From contig JADGJA010000165.1 in the NCBI GenBank assembly GCA_027596035.1, positions 1-34,924 of the forward strand: a DNA stretch of 34,924 nucleotides. Direction: 5' to 3'. Below the pieces are notes generated by a model. That model ran no database searches and was not told the DNA's origin. It worked only from the letters and a program-made list of their open reading frames with translations. Of the stretch, positions 22,346 through 33,436 are shown piece after piece. The stretch comes from Thoreauomyces humboldtii. Taxonomy: Eukaryota; Chytridiomycota; Chytridiomycetes; Spizellomycetales; Powellomycetaceae. Positions within the stretch are counted from its first letter, which is position 1; each line of letters begins with the position of its first letter. The position numbers were made by a program, and so were the translations under genes.

Positions 22346-25300
22346 ATGGCCCCGCCGGCCGCGTCGCCCATCCGTCATGCACCACTCGCGGCCCCTGGCG
22401 GTCCTCCCGCAGACGCTGCGACCATCACCCACCGCCTTCACAAACTCGGTTACAAGGACCCTTTGCCAGCTGACGCCGTCCCCTTGGTCCGACGACTGCT
22501 AGCAGATCTCCTGGTCACGACGGACACGTGTCGAACCCTAAAGACGGAGAGCGAAAGGTGGACCGGCGAAGCCGCCAACATCGAGGGGCAGATCGCTCCC
22601 CTTCGCTCAGAGATATCCCGTCTCACGGCAGAAAACAACCATCTTCATCGGGACCTCGTGCGTCTCGCGGACGAACGCGACGCAAAGGAAAGGAGGACCG
22701 CTCAGGCTGCCCGAAGGTTGGAGTCTCAGACCGCCGACCTCAGATTCGTGGCCTCGCAGTATGCGCATCGGGTGGAGAGCGAGCAGAAACGCGTCGAACA
22801 GGCCAGACGAAAGGCAGAGGAGGCCCTGGCCAAGATGGGGCTTTTCGAAAAATCCGTCTCCGACGCCAAGGCAAAGGTCAGGGGAAAAGCTGCAGACGCT
22901 AATCTGAGAGCTGAGAAGCTGTTTCAGAGGTTGCAGAAGATCGACATCGAGACGGGCTTGGAACCTATGGCTTCCGTACCGGGCTCCGTGCGTCCCACGA
23001 TCCCTGATCCCGTCACCGTGGACGTCGTGGCCCTCGCCGAAAAGCGCGTGTCGGACCTTCAGATAGGCAACGATGTCCTGTCGGCAAAGAACGCTGATCT
23101 CGAGACCGAGGTCGACCTCGTTCGGAAGCAGATCGTCAATCGTGAGCAGGAGATTCAACGCCTCGGACAGCAGCTCGAGCTGGCTCGATCCCAGCAGTTC
23201 ACCACCATTGCTTTCAACGAAGCCGCAGCTGCCTCGGCTCGAAACGCCGCCTCCTCCGCTAAGCGTGACGATAAAGATCCAAATGGCCCGGACCTAGCTA
23301 GGAAGGTTCAAAGTCTCGACGTCGCGAATGTCCGCATCGAACAGCTGGAGAAGCAACTCACCTACCTGCAGGAGCACGTCGATTCTCTTGAAAAAGAGAT
23401 CGTCATCCACGAGGAGGACAGGCAGACCCTGTACAAGTCGGTGAACTCGGAGAAGAGAGAAATGGCAGCGGAGCTTCAGAAAGAAAGACAGCGCGCAAAG
23501 GATCTGGTGCACAAAATCTCTGCTCTGGAAAAAAGAGTCGGACAGTACAATGACCTGAAAGACAACAGCATCAGAAGCGAAGCGAGGCGGAAATGGGGAG
23601 GCGATGTCAGTCCCACCAAAATGGGAGGAGAGGGCAGGCCTGTGGACCGACCGGCGTCACCTGGTCTGCCGTCGATGAGGCACTCTGTTAGTGGAACTGG
23701 TAGAGTCGATGACTCTACGGCATTGAGGAACGAGATCAAGCGGCTGCAGCAGGAGAATGCGCAACTGTCAGCTGCTCAAGAGGAAGAAACGTCGGCAGCC
23801 CCACCTGCAAATAGGCCGGTGAACGGTGCAGCAAAACCAGCTTCAAATGCAGAGGAGCTCGAATCTCTTCGAGCCGAAGTTCGGAAGCTGCACGAGGAAA
23901 ACCAAATGTTGATGAGCAAGCTCCAGCAATCGGAAGCGCAGCAGTGGGCAACCGAAAACGACCTTATGGGATTGAAAAGACAGGCAGATCAGGCTAACAA
24001 ACTTGACGCCGAACTTGGGTCCATCAAAGCACGCGCACAGAGCTACCAACGGGAGCTCGCGCAGCAACAAGCGGACTTTGAGAGGGTCAATCAGCAGCTG
24101 GAGACGACTACTGCTGCGTCCAATCAAGTAGGTGGAAAGACGCGGATTGGGGAAATGCGCTCTCTCTAACTGAACCCCGTCTCCTTTCCCTCCAGCTGGA
24201 GCTCCGGAATGCCAGACTCCAGAGTACGCTTGCCCTTGTACAAGTAGAACGGACCCAACTCCTCGATGCACTTCATAAGTTCGAGGCACAGCTCGCGGAA
24301 GTGCAATCAAGCGTCGAGGTCGTCACGGCTGATCGCGATAACCTCACCGCCATGTATGAGCAGATCAACGAGGAGGTACATGCTCTGCGAATGCAGCATG
24401 GGTCATCTCACAGCGACCGGAGAGAGGAAACGGGTCAAGTCCCGCCTCCAAGGTCCACCGCTCCGCCCGAACCGTCGGCGCCGGCCATGAGTCCTGATGG
24501 TAGAGCGCCATCGAGGGCTGCGACGGGGCCTCCCCCGATTCCGGACCAGCGACAATCGGAGCTGGAGGACGAGATCAACAAACTGAGGATGGATCTGGAG
24601 GCTACTCTTACGAGAGAGAGGGAGGTCAGGGAAATTGCAAGGGAAAGGTCGCAGCATCTGGAGGCCGAATGCGAACGGTAAGCGGAAGCGTATGTCCTCT
24701 TCCGAGGAGATCGTTGCAAGGGGTCTGAGGGTAATAATACATATACGTGATTTGCTAGGCTTGGCGCAGTTTTGCTGTCCAAAGAACGGGAACTTCAAGA
24801 CGCGCTGGAACGTGCCCACGTTGCCGAACGAACGGGTGAACGCGCCCAGACCGCTCGCGAGGACATGTCTAAGCGAGAAGAAGCCCTCAGGCAACAACTT
24901 GGCGAAGTCGAGATCAACCGTGACAAAGAGGTAATCGGGACCTGCAGCGTTCATCAGCTTATCTGCTCCGCGAGACCGCTCACCGGCCAGTACTTTCGAC
25001 AGACATACCAGCTCAGAGACCTCCGCGCTAAGCTTGCGGATGCCGAACGTCAGCTCCTCCGCAGCGCCTCCGATTGTGAGAGATTACAAAAAGAGACGGA
25101 GCGTCAGATCAAGCAACTACACGAGCAGAAGCAGCTTCTGATCGACGCGGACCATCAGCGGGACCGCGATCGTCAAGAGATGGACCGACAGTGCGAACAA
25201 ATCGCCAAGCTAGAGTCGGCCCACTCCACTCTCCAGCAAGCCACCCTCGACGCCGAACGAGAGGTCGGTCATCTCCGGGAGCAGCTTGACATCGCCAACG

Positions 25301-27136
25301 CCCATCTCGACGAGCGAGACACGGAGGTCGAGATGTTGAGAGGCAAGCTGGCGGCCATGACCCAGGATCGGGACAGGTGGGCCGAGGAGTCTCGACGGTC
25401 CACCGAGGAAGCTCACAACGTTGGAGCGGATCTGGCGGCTCTGACAAAGGAGAATCAGATTGTCAATTCTGAGCTGGCGGACGTTGCCAACGATCGAACC
25501 CGACTTCGCGCTGATCTTGGCGAGAGCGAGCGACAGATCCAGATGCTCGACGACCTTCTCATGGCGAAGGATCAGGAGCACGCTCACGTCTTCGCTGCTT
25601 ACAGAAAGCTCGCCAGCGATCATGAACGTCTCGACATGACGATCAAGATGGCGGGCGAGGAGGGGAACAACCTGAAGATGGAGATGCTCATGAGGGACAA
25701 GCGAGTCGCTCAACTTCAAGCCAGTCTGGACCAGACGAGCAAGGAACTGACCCAGCATCGCATCGACTCTGCGGCGTTCGAGAAGCAGGGCAAGGCTCTC
25801 GCCAGAGCGTTGGAAAGTTGCGAGAGGACGAACAGACACCTCGAGGCCGACAAGACCCGCATGGCGAGGGACGTGAACGCTGCGAGAGATCTGGCTGCTT
25901 CTTTGGATAGGGCGAAGGACGACCTTCAGCAGAGACTTACGAGCGCCACGCTCGAGATCGAACGCATGCACTCGCTCCACAAGATGCTCGACACGGACAG
26001 AGAGACGTTGGTCACCCAGCGACAGGCCGACAAGGTCCGCATCGACAGACTGGAGCATCACGTGCAGATGGAGCGTACCCGCAAGATCCAGTCTGAGATG
26101 GCGGCCCAGGAAGCGAGCGGACGAGCGGCACCCAGGGAGGAAGGATTGAACGAGCTCGCAAACGAGCAGGCCCTTGCCATCGAAACCCTCCGTACACGAC
26201 TGGCTAGCGTAGAAACCGAAAGGGAGGTCATGAGACAGAGGATCGCTGAACTCGAGCAAGCCGTGAGGAGCGGTGATGCAGAGAGATTGAAGATCAAGTC
26301 CCAAAAGCGGGAGCTACTGAGGGAGGTGGCCGAACTGACGGACATGGTAGCGGTCAAGCAAGGCGTCATCGAAGACATGATGCGCGGAGCGGCTGAAGGC
26401 GAGGCGAGGATCGGAACTCCTGGACAGGCGGCGCTAGAGGCACGCATCCACGACGAGCTGGTCATATCGAAACGGGAACTGAGGAAATACGAAGCTCAGA
26501 TCACCACACCGGGATCCGCCCCCGTCGATCCTCGCTCGATCGGAGACGCCGGCGACGGTGAGCGACCAGCCTCCACGTTGAGCGTGGCAAGCGGGAGCGG
26601 GCTGGGGGATAGCACAGAGGACGATCCGATCGTCGAGGAGATGTTGGCGAAACTACATCGAGGACGACGACACCAATCAAGCGAGGACGTCACCACCAGC
26701 ACTACTACCCCATCCCATCCACCATCCAGACCCACCACCCGTTCCCCACCCGCATCGAGAGAACCTCAACCGTACGGGTCGGAAAACCGACCAGGTTCAC
26801 GATCCCGTCCTCCCTCCACGACATCAACCCCGAACACCTCCGACCCCCCGACACGACGCTCCTCCCGCTCACCTCCGACCTCACATCGCGTGACTCCCCA
26901 GCACCAGCAATCCCGCGTCGCCACACCCGCCTCCACGAGTCTACCGTCGGGGACGAGATCGAGGACGGGAGGCAGAACGCCCGCCGAGGAGCTTCGAGAC
27001 CAGGATGATCAGAAGCTCTTGGAAACGATCGTCAAGGTACGGTTCGGAATGTTTGCCCAAGGCTCGAGATAGCTTGCGTACACAAACTGACCTGTCTTTC
27101 GCCGTGCAGGTCCAGGACGCCTTGGGCGGTATTTGA
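22346..27136 (+). CDS. CEP135: CEP135/Bld10 centriole cartwheel protein
   Basis: CEP135 (Bld10 in Chlamydomonas) is a long coiled-coil protein linking the centriole cartwheel to its microtubule triplets, needed to build basal bodies. Exons 22346-24127, 24196-24677, 24759-24930, 25012-27036 and 27110-27136 give 1495 aa; human CEP135 has 1140 and Bld10 about 1640. The N-terminus is diagnostic: THRLHKLGYKDPLPADAVPLV then RLLADLLVTT aligns with human 'RLDQLGYRQTLTVECLPLVEKLFSDLVHTT'. Also matched are ISRLTAENNHLHRDLVRL, TADLRFVASQYAHRVE, KQIVNREQEIQRLGQQLE and QLTYLQEHVDSLEKEI. The rest is nearly continuous heptad coiled coil. A disordered Ser/Pro/Thr-rich tail runs over about 26500-27000. The last exon adds only VQDALGGI. 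The start is the first ATG of the open frame. The third intron is 81 nt and in frame. Confidence 0.92.
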
Positions 27137-27500
27137 GAGTCCCCTTACTCGTGTTGTGATTCTTATCACGGGCACTGCGTGTGGCCAATGTGTTGGGTTC
27201 CCTCCGTTTTTTTTTTGTCGTGAAACGTTTTTGAGGGCTAGTATTTATACTTTCTGTGCTTCCCTGGTGGATCGCGCGTGATTTTCACGAACAAGGTCAG
27301 CGAAACGGTAATCACAGAGTCACGAGTCGCAGCGTGCAGTTACAGCGCGTTTGCGAAAGCTTCAGCGGAGTAGTTCCCACGATGACCACGCAAAGACGGT
27401 AGTGAGATGAACAGACAGAAAGGGAAAGAGGCGAGTGGATATGATACGCTCCCGCAAAAAGTTCGGAAAAAAACAGTCAAAGTCAATCTAAGGAGCGCTA
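27137..27500. terminator. Convergent 3' flanks of CEP135 and ORP
   Basis: The 364 bp between two converging stop codons must hold both 3' ends. A run of ten T lies at about 27207-27216, some 70 nt after the CEP135 stop, followed by GTATTTATACTTTC. No perfect AATAAA is seen on either strand, which is common in fungi. Confidence 0.4.
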
Positions 27501-29159
27501 CTACAGAGGTACAGGCGTGGTCTTGGCATCGGACCGCGGGGTCGCCCAGAATTTGCGGTGCATGGGATTCGACGGAGGTCCGAAGATGAACTGTTCCAAC
27601 ACGCTGGTGATCTGAACAGGGTCGTCCGATTGTAGTCTATGGCCGAAGAGGACAGGCCAGCAGTTTAGTACGGACGTGCATGACTTGGGTGAGAAAAATC
27701 ACGTCGTGAACTGGGTTCAAAAAGCACTGATTACATACGTAGGCATCCGGAATTCCCAGACTTCATCTCCAGCCGGTTTGAAGAACCGAGGTTCCCACTG
27801 CACGCCCGCCGCGGCCCGTTCCTTCACGATGGCACGTTGGTTGTCTTCGATGGCCGTCTTCTCCACGGTCGCGGCGTCCAGATCGCGGGTGGCCAAACCT
27901 CGCGTCACGGCCGCCCAGAGCTTTCGAGATTCGAACTCTTCCTGTTCGGCCTCGGGAAGCGTGATCTTTGAGTGGATCGTGGCCGTCACCGCGTCGAACG
28001 CCATGACGTTGGGATTCGCGCCTGTCGCTTGCGTGGTCATGGTCGGGGAGATGGAGGTCGCTGGCGCAGAGGACGACTTTGTGATCGTCATCGTGTCCGT
28101 CCACTTTCCGCCGACGGTGCCTAGAACCTCCCCGGAACCTACGCGCTTTATCTTCCCCTTGAGACCGTTGTACGTCCCACTGAAGTAACCCTGTTCAGAA
28201 GGAGCAGAGCGACGGTCAAAGCCCCGTCGTCACATGACAAAGCCCATCGATCATGCAATTACCTTTGTCTGGAATTCAATGTCGGCCAAAAGATCGTTCT
28301 TCGTGCAACGGACCGTGACGGCGTCGCCCATTTCAAGATGCATGGACCCGAAGAGGATTCCGCGGGCGTAAACGTTCGGAAGCGTCACGACGTACTCTTC
28401 GCCCGGAAAGGAGCGACGAAAAGCGATGCGGGAGGTGCCTTGCATGATGGTCGCGGCAGAGTTTCCCAGGAATTTGGATTTGGGCCGAAGATCGCCCGAT
28501 ATCCAGATGTCGTTTTGGGGATTGATGTAGACATACACGGAGACCGGAGGATGGTGCGATACTTGCTCGCAGACGTAAAACGATTCGGATCCGTCAGGGA
28601 ACTTCCATCGACATCGAAAGAACTCGCCAAGGACAGGGTTGTATGGTTTTTTTACTCCCTATGTAAACGAAAGACAGCTGATGAGTATCGGGCATCAGGA
28701 GAGGCGTAGACCAGCCCATCATACCTTGGGACGAATGTGCCATCCAGACAGAAAGTACATGACTACGTCATTAAATCGGGCTATTGGATCGGCTTTCTTG
28801 TGGGTTCTGGGGGTAGAAAAAGGGAGAAAGAGGAAGGGTCGTAAGAAGTCCAGTTGATGTTACAGCCGAACACAGCTGCACCAGACGCTGCAGCGGTTGC
28901 GAGCTGCGTTCGATCCCCTGACCAGTGTGCTACGGGGTGTCGGGCGCGCATACCCCAAAACCAGCTCGGGATGACTCATGAAGTCGGTGATTCGCTCGCA
29001 CATGCTGCGCGGCTCCAGGACGAAGGTCGGAAGGGTGACCCTGGAGAGATCCATGCCCTTGCGAAGTTGGGAGATGATGCCGAGCAAGATGCTCTTTGGC
29101 TCGTCGTCCAGGACTTCCTGCTCGACATCTGAGCTGACGGCCACATCTTCGTCGGACAT
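27501..29159 (-). CDS. Oxysterol-binding protein, short Kes1/Osh4 type
   Basis: ORP/Osh proteins carry sterols and PI4P between membranes. Exons 29159-28954, 28806-28725, 28658-28263, 28190-27739 and 27636-27501 join in phase to 423 aa, matching the short Kes1/Osh4 class (434 aa in yeast). There is no PH, ankyrin or FFAT region. The lid segment is followed by SILLGIISQLRKGMDLSRVTLP and FVLEPRSMCERITDFMSHP, then DPIARFNDVVMYFLSGWHIRPK and KKPYNPVLGEFFRCRW. The family signature EQVSHHPPVS is intact, with the PI4P-binding His pair. SKFLGNSAATIMQG, YVVTLPNVYARGILFG and, near the end, PRFFKPAGDEVWEFR complete the barrel and tail. The start at 29159 follows family length; an in-frame extension to 29291 exists but reads like chance sequence. 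Confidence 0.93.
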
Positions 29160-30243
29160 TTGCAGTATCAGAAAAGGTGAGCCGACCGAGGAAGAGACCA
29201 GAGGAGACGGAGGTTTGGACGCAAGAGCGATCGAGAGAGAGAGACAAAGGATGATAGAGTTGGCAATCGGGAAGATGGATTCAAAAGACAAAAAGTATCA
29301 AGAACCAAGAGGAGGACTCCTTGGCGAAGAGGACAGGAACGCGTCGTGCTGTGTGCGTTCCCCTCCACTCGAGCACACACGCGGTTTCGTTATGACATTG
29401 TTCATCCCTCTCCTCCCACAAGGCATCCAAGCAGCTCTGCACGGAGACCGTGTCTGTTGCTTCTGAACCTGAAGGACGGCGATTCAGGCACAGTGCTGGT
29501 GGCGAGCACAACCGGCCTCGGGTTATTCCGGTTCTCCGTCTTTTGGAGGTTCCCACACGCATCTTGGAGGTCTCGCAGTACAATCTTTCCAACCTCTCCG
29601 CGATTCTGGAAGAGCTGCAAAATGCACGGATCGCCCCCAGCTCCCACGCACCACCACGAGAAATCGGCTACGAAACGACGCGTGTGGGACGTGTCGCACG
29701 ATCCGGGGCCATAGTAAGTTGATAGGCCGATTCGGATGCTCGCCCGCGTTGCTTGTTCGTAGCGTGTGTGAAGAGCGCTTCTATTATGGTTCAATGATTA
29801 TTGCCAGCGTATGTGAAGAGCGCTTGGACAATGGTTCAATAATTATTGCCAGCGTATTCGTCTTCATCGACGCCCTTTTCATAAGCTCATTTTCATCAAG
29901 ATCGATGAAAACGTCCCACGGCTACACATGTGCCAGAGTTCGGTTCTTGTCGATGAAGCCTCGGAAGATGCAAAGCCTCATCGTCAATGCTTGGTCGATG
30001 CCACACAGATGCTTTCCCGGGTTGATATCGCGCCTCTAATGCGCCAGGGCCATTCGACAACGACAACCGGCCGGATCTTCAGTCGCTTTTGCATGTGTTG
30101 ACCTCAAGGAGATCCTTACATGGGGAGAAGGCAACGGTTCAGTCACATTTGAGGCAGAACCTCTTCTATCTGGCTGCCTCTCTCTTCAGTCTCTCGATCT
30201 GATGCAACCAGCAGTTCAGTCTCGCCGATTCGCGTTCACATCA
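29160..30243. other. Spacer between ORP start and BRCC36 stop
   Basis: About 1.1 kb. The left end carries the ORP promoter. Open frames on both strands cover 29400-29790 (minus 130 codons, plus 122 and 90 codons); one plus frame (29450-29722) contains a plausible helix, SQYNLSNLSAILEELQN, but I know no relative. A 45-bp tandem duplication lies at 29761-29850. Confidence 0.4.
29761..29850. repeat. 45-bp tandem duplication
   Basis: Two adjacent 45-bp copies start AGCGTGTGTGAAGAGCGCTT and AGCGTATGTGAAGAGCGCTT and both end AATTATTGCC or GATTATTGCC. They differ at only about six or seven bases. AGCGTATTCG after copy 2 begins a third partial copy. They are not in a recognised gene. Confidence 0.85.
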
Positions 30244-31298
30244 TCACAGCCCTGTTGAACTTGCCTCCAAAAGGTTCCGAGCATGCCGGTCCTCGCAGAA
30301 TCTCAGTAGGGGTGCGACGAGCCGGTCCGAGAGGAGTGCTACGGATCTTACAAGGGTGGCGCCGTGATACGATCGTTTGAGCAAGGCGCTTGGTGCGCTT
30401 TCTTGATCATCAGACGACGTCGTCGCAGTAGGATCGACACACGTCTCGTACGTGTGGCGTTCCTCGCCGAAGAGCGTAGAGGGGAGGGTCGCGATCAGGG
30501 TGGTCAACGCGTCAGGTGAGAGGAAAGTGGAAGAGGGCGTGATGTGAACAGGTATCTCTGCTCGACTATGAGGGGCAGGCGAATCAGTAAGTCGTTTGCG
30601 AACAAGACTTGAGTAGAACGATATCAGCCCAACCTGCCATCGAATAGTGTTTGGAAGCAGGTGAGCTGCAACCGTTCTGCCTGCTCTTCGTGAATCGTAA
30701 ATGTTCAGCCCATGGAAAACCGGTCAAGCGGCAAGACGTTGCTGAGCCATACGTGGGACGAGTCCGTATTGAAGCACGAGAAGATGAGTCCAAAGAAGCG
30801 CTGGTCGAACATCTGCAGCGACTTTTGCGTGCGGAGGTCCACGTGGGATGGGAACACTGTAATGTGTGGGTGGCTGCACACGTCGAAAGGGGACATCAGA
30901 TGAAGGATTCCTCGCAGGCTCACGGGGAGCGTGCCTCACCTATGACTCCACCCGATCACGCTGGTCCCCGTCGCTTCGGCCTCGGTCATTGCGGCCGATA
31001 GTTGCTCCTCGCTGATTTCGACGCGGTCCTTCCGCTTGTCCTTGCGAGAGCATATGACGCATCTCACGACCCTCGCCAATGACCGTCCGTCTTCCTCGTA
31101 GTAATCTCCGAGCAGGAGTGCAAGGGTCTCTTCCTTTTCTGCATCCAAGAAACAGACTCGGTGTCAGCTTCCGTTCATCTAGTATTGAGGTCCCGAGGGC
31201 TCTGCGGGCGACTCTGAGCGCTGCTGACCTGTGCAGAGACTGTACGACAGACACAGAAGATATACCTCTGCGGATACGTGCACTCCGCTCAGGACCAT
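30244..31298 (-). CDS. BRCC3: BRCC36-type Lys63 deubiquitinase
   Basis: BRCC36 is a JAMM/MPN+ zinc metalloprotease that cleaves Lys63-linked ubiquitin chains in the BRCA1-A (DNA repair) and BRISC complexes. Exons 31298-31229, 31138-30940, 30873-30753, 30665-30634 and 30565-30244 join in phase to 247 aa; human BRCC36 has 316. Joining exons 1 and 2 restores CLSYSLCTEKEETLALLLGD, matching human 'CLNHALSTEKEEVMGLCIGE' with its catalytic Glu. KRKDRVEISEEQLSAAMTEAE is nearly identical to animals. The zinc site HSHPHITVFPSHVD is complete (HxHx7SxxD) across an intron, but the usual GWYHSHP reads GWSHSHP. TCFQTLFDGR, EIPVHITP and the final helix VAPLLRFCEDRHARNLLEA fit the family. The 32-nt fourth exon is well supported by phase. 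Confidence 0.93.
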
Positions 31299-31548
31299 GG
31301 AGGAAGGGGGGTGTAGGGAGGTAGCTCTACTGCTACCACGTCAAGGTACGTGCAAGTGCAGAGGCAAGTCGAGAACCCCCCACCGCCGTACCGGTATCGG
31401 TTGTATGAGTCATCCTCTCTCGGGTGAAGCCTCGGCAAAAGTGCGTGCACTCGGCAATCAATGCCATTGCAACGGCTGACTGTAAACAGCGAAAGGGTTT
31501 CCGAGTGAGCTTACTCCCACCAATCTGCAGCACCGTTGCCTTCCCGTC
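31299..31548. promoter_or_regulatory. Bidirectional promoter, BRCC36 and MBOAT
   Basis: The start codons diverge across 250 bp. The stretch must hold both promoters. ACGTCAAGGTACGTGCAAGTGC at about 31338 is the only notable short motif, with two ACGT cores; no TATA box is clear. Confidence 0.45.
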
Positions 31549-33436
31549 ATGCCGATCGCAGCAGCCACCGCGTTGGCGGAATCGCTGCACATGCCGATGC
31601 AGAACCTGACCGTCGCCATTGTGCTGTTCTCCGCGTATCCGCTCGCACTCATCTACGCCTACCTGCCGGCCAAAGCAGCGACCACCAAGCATGTCTTTTC
31701 CATCGCTGTCACCACCTTTCTCTTCCTCACTCTCGTCGATGCAGTCCTCTTCGTGCAGCTGCTCGCCGCGTGCCTAGCCGCGTATACTCTCGTGTCTGTA
31801 GGAAGACAGAGCGCTTACACCCCGATGGCCGTGTTCCTGGGCATCCTGGGCATTCTCAGCTATCAGTGAGTTGACGTGGGAGAGTAGTCCCATCGAGTGT
31901 AGTGCGCTTTCTGATGAGTGACTCCTTGCCGTGGCTCCCTCCAGTCACCTGCAGAATCAGCTCATAGATCCTGATCCGAAACGTACGGACAACACGGGGC
32001 CTGTCATGATGATGGTCATCAAGCTCAGCACGTTTGCTTGGGCCGCTCACGACGGAACAAAGCCGAAGGAGGTACGGACTCGATAGACCTTCCACCTGCG
32101 AGTCTTCCCGTGGCGCTGACCATACGAGATCTCCTTCAGTCATTGACGCGAGAGCAGCAGCGCACGGCCATCCACCACATGCCAACCCTTCTCGAGTTCC
32201 TGGGATATGCTTTCTTCTTTGGCGGGTGGCTCGTAGGACCGGCCAACGACTTCAGCGAGTACAGGCGTTTCACCCGTGGCGAGGTGAGGTTGGCTTGGTG
32301 CAACGAGCTCGAAGGCCAGTTTAGGTTCTGACATGTCGAGTGAGTCCAGACTCCATTTGAAAACATTCCTCCCCGCGGCATTGCGACCCTCCGTACGTTC
32401 CTGATGGGCATGCTCACCCTTGGGATATACATTAAGTTTGCGGAACCCCTTTCGCACTGGGGATGTCTCACAGAGAGTTATGCTGAACGACCGTTCTGGT
32501 GGAGGTACTTGAGTCTCGTCCGAGGGCTGTTTTCTGTGCGTAGCGACTAAGTGGGATTCCAGACTCATGTATATCAACCTTGCCGGAAACGTGGTTCGCT
32601 GCAAATACTATGGCGTCTGGAAGCTCGCGGAAGGCGCTGACAACCTGGCGGGCATCGGCTACCTCGGCCCATCCCCGACCGAACCTGGCAAACAGATATT
32701 CGCCCGAGTACAGAACGTGGAACCTCTGACGTTGGAGCTCGCCCAGTCTCCTCGAGATTACATCGGAGCCTGGAACCAGCAGACGGGGAAATGGCTCCGG
32801 AACTGCGTGTACATGCGTCTAGCACCCGCAGCGTCCCCGGTCTCCCCCGACAACAAGAAGGATGCGGACGTTTCGAACGGAAAGGCGCACCGACCCAAGC
32901 AGACGGGCAACCCGGCGGTGGCCAACATCGCGACGTACCTCACCTCTGCCATCTGGCACGGCTTCCGACCCGGATACTACCTCACCTTCCTCTCGGGCGC
33001 CCTCGTGACCCTCACCGGTCAACTCCTCCGGAGGAACCTCCGACCCCTCGTCGTGGAACCTTCGAGACTGGCACCCTGGAAACCCATCTACGATCTCCTC
33101 GGATGGGCCGCCACCCAGGTCAGCATCAACTACATCTGCGCTCCCTTCCCCGTCTACTGGCTGGCCAACGGCGTCAAGGTCTGGGGAAGCGTCGGATACG
33201 TCGTCCACGTGTGGAACGCGGCCGCCTTCGTCGTCTTCTCCGACGTGGTCGGCGGTGCGAGGATCTGCAGGAGGATCGGGAGGAGCGTCGGTGCTGCGTA
33301 TCCTTCCCGTGGTGGTGGCGCCGCGACCAAGGCGGAGGTGGGAGGTGGCGTGGATGACGTGACCGAGACGTTGCTTGTCTCGGCCGAGTCGGAGACGGTC
33401 AAGGGGTTGAGGGAGAGGGAGAGAAGGAGGGCGTAA
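31549..33436 (+). CDS. ALE1: MBOAT lysophospholipid acyltransferase, ALE1/LPCAT type
   Basis: This membrane-bound O-acyltransferase reacylates lysophospholipids with acyl-CoA in the ER. Exons 31549-31865, 31945-32071, 32140-32283, 32350-32504 and 32563-33436 join in phase to 538 aa (yeast Ale1 619). Landmarks in order: hydrophobic N-terminus, KLSTFAWAAHDG, HHMPTLLEFLGYAFFFGGWLVGPANDFSEY, PPRGIATLRTFLMGML, YINLAGNVVRCKYYGVWKLAEGA, then the MBOAT catalytic pair. The Asn block is GAWNQQTGKWLRNCVYMRL and the His block is TSAIWHGFRPGYYLTFLSG, both intact. A 25-residue Lys/Asp-rich loop lies between them. The fourth intron was chosen to restore PFWWRLMYINLAGN. The C-terminus is charged but lacks a clear KKxx signal. 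The start ATG is the first in frame before the first helix. Confidence 0.93.

Noticed and set aside
29160..29291. N-terminal extension of the oxysterol-binding protein
   Set aside because: The frame is open upstream of 29159, but the extension is hydrophobic and unlike any ORP. Short ORPs start close to the lid segment.
32072..32139. Frameshift in the MBOAT gene
   Set aside because: A 68-nt intron from GAG|gtacgg to ccttcag|TCATTG restores the frame and the conserved segment.
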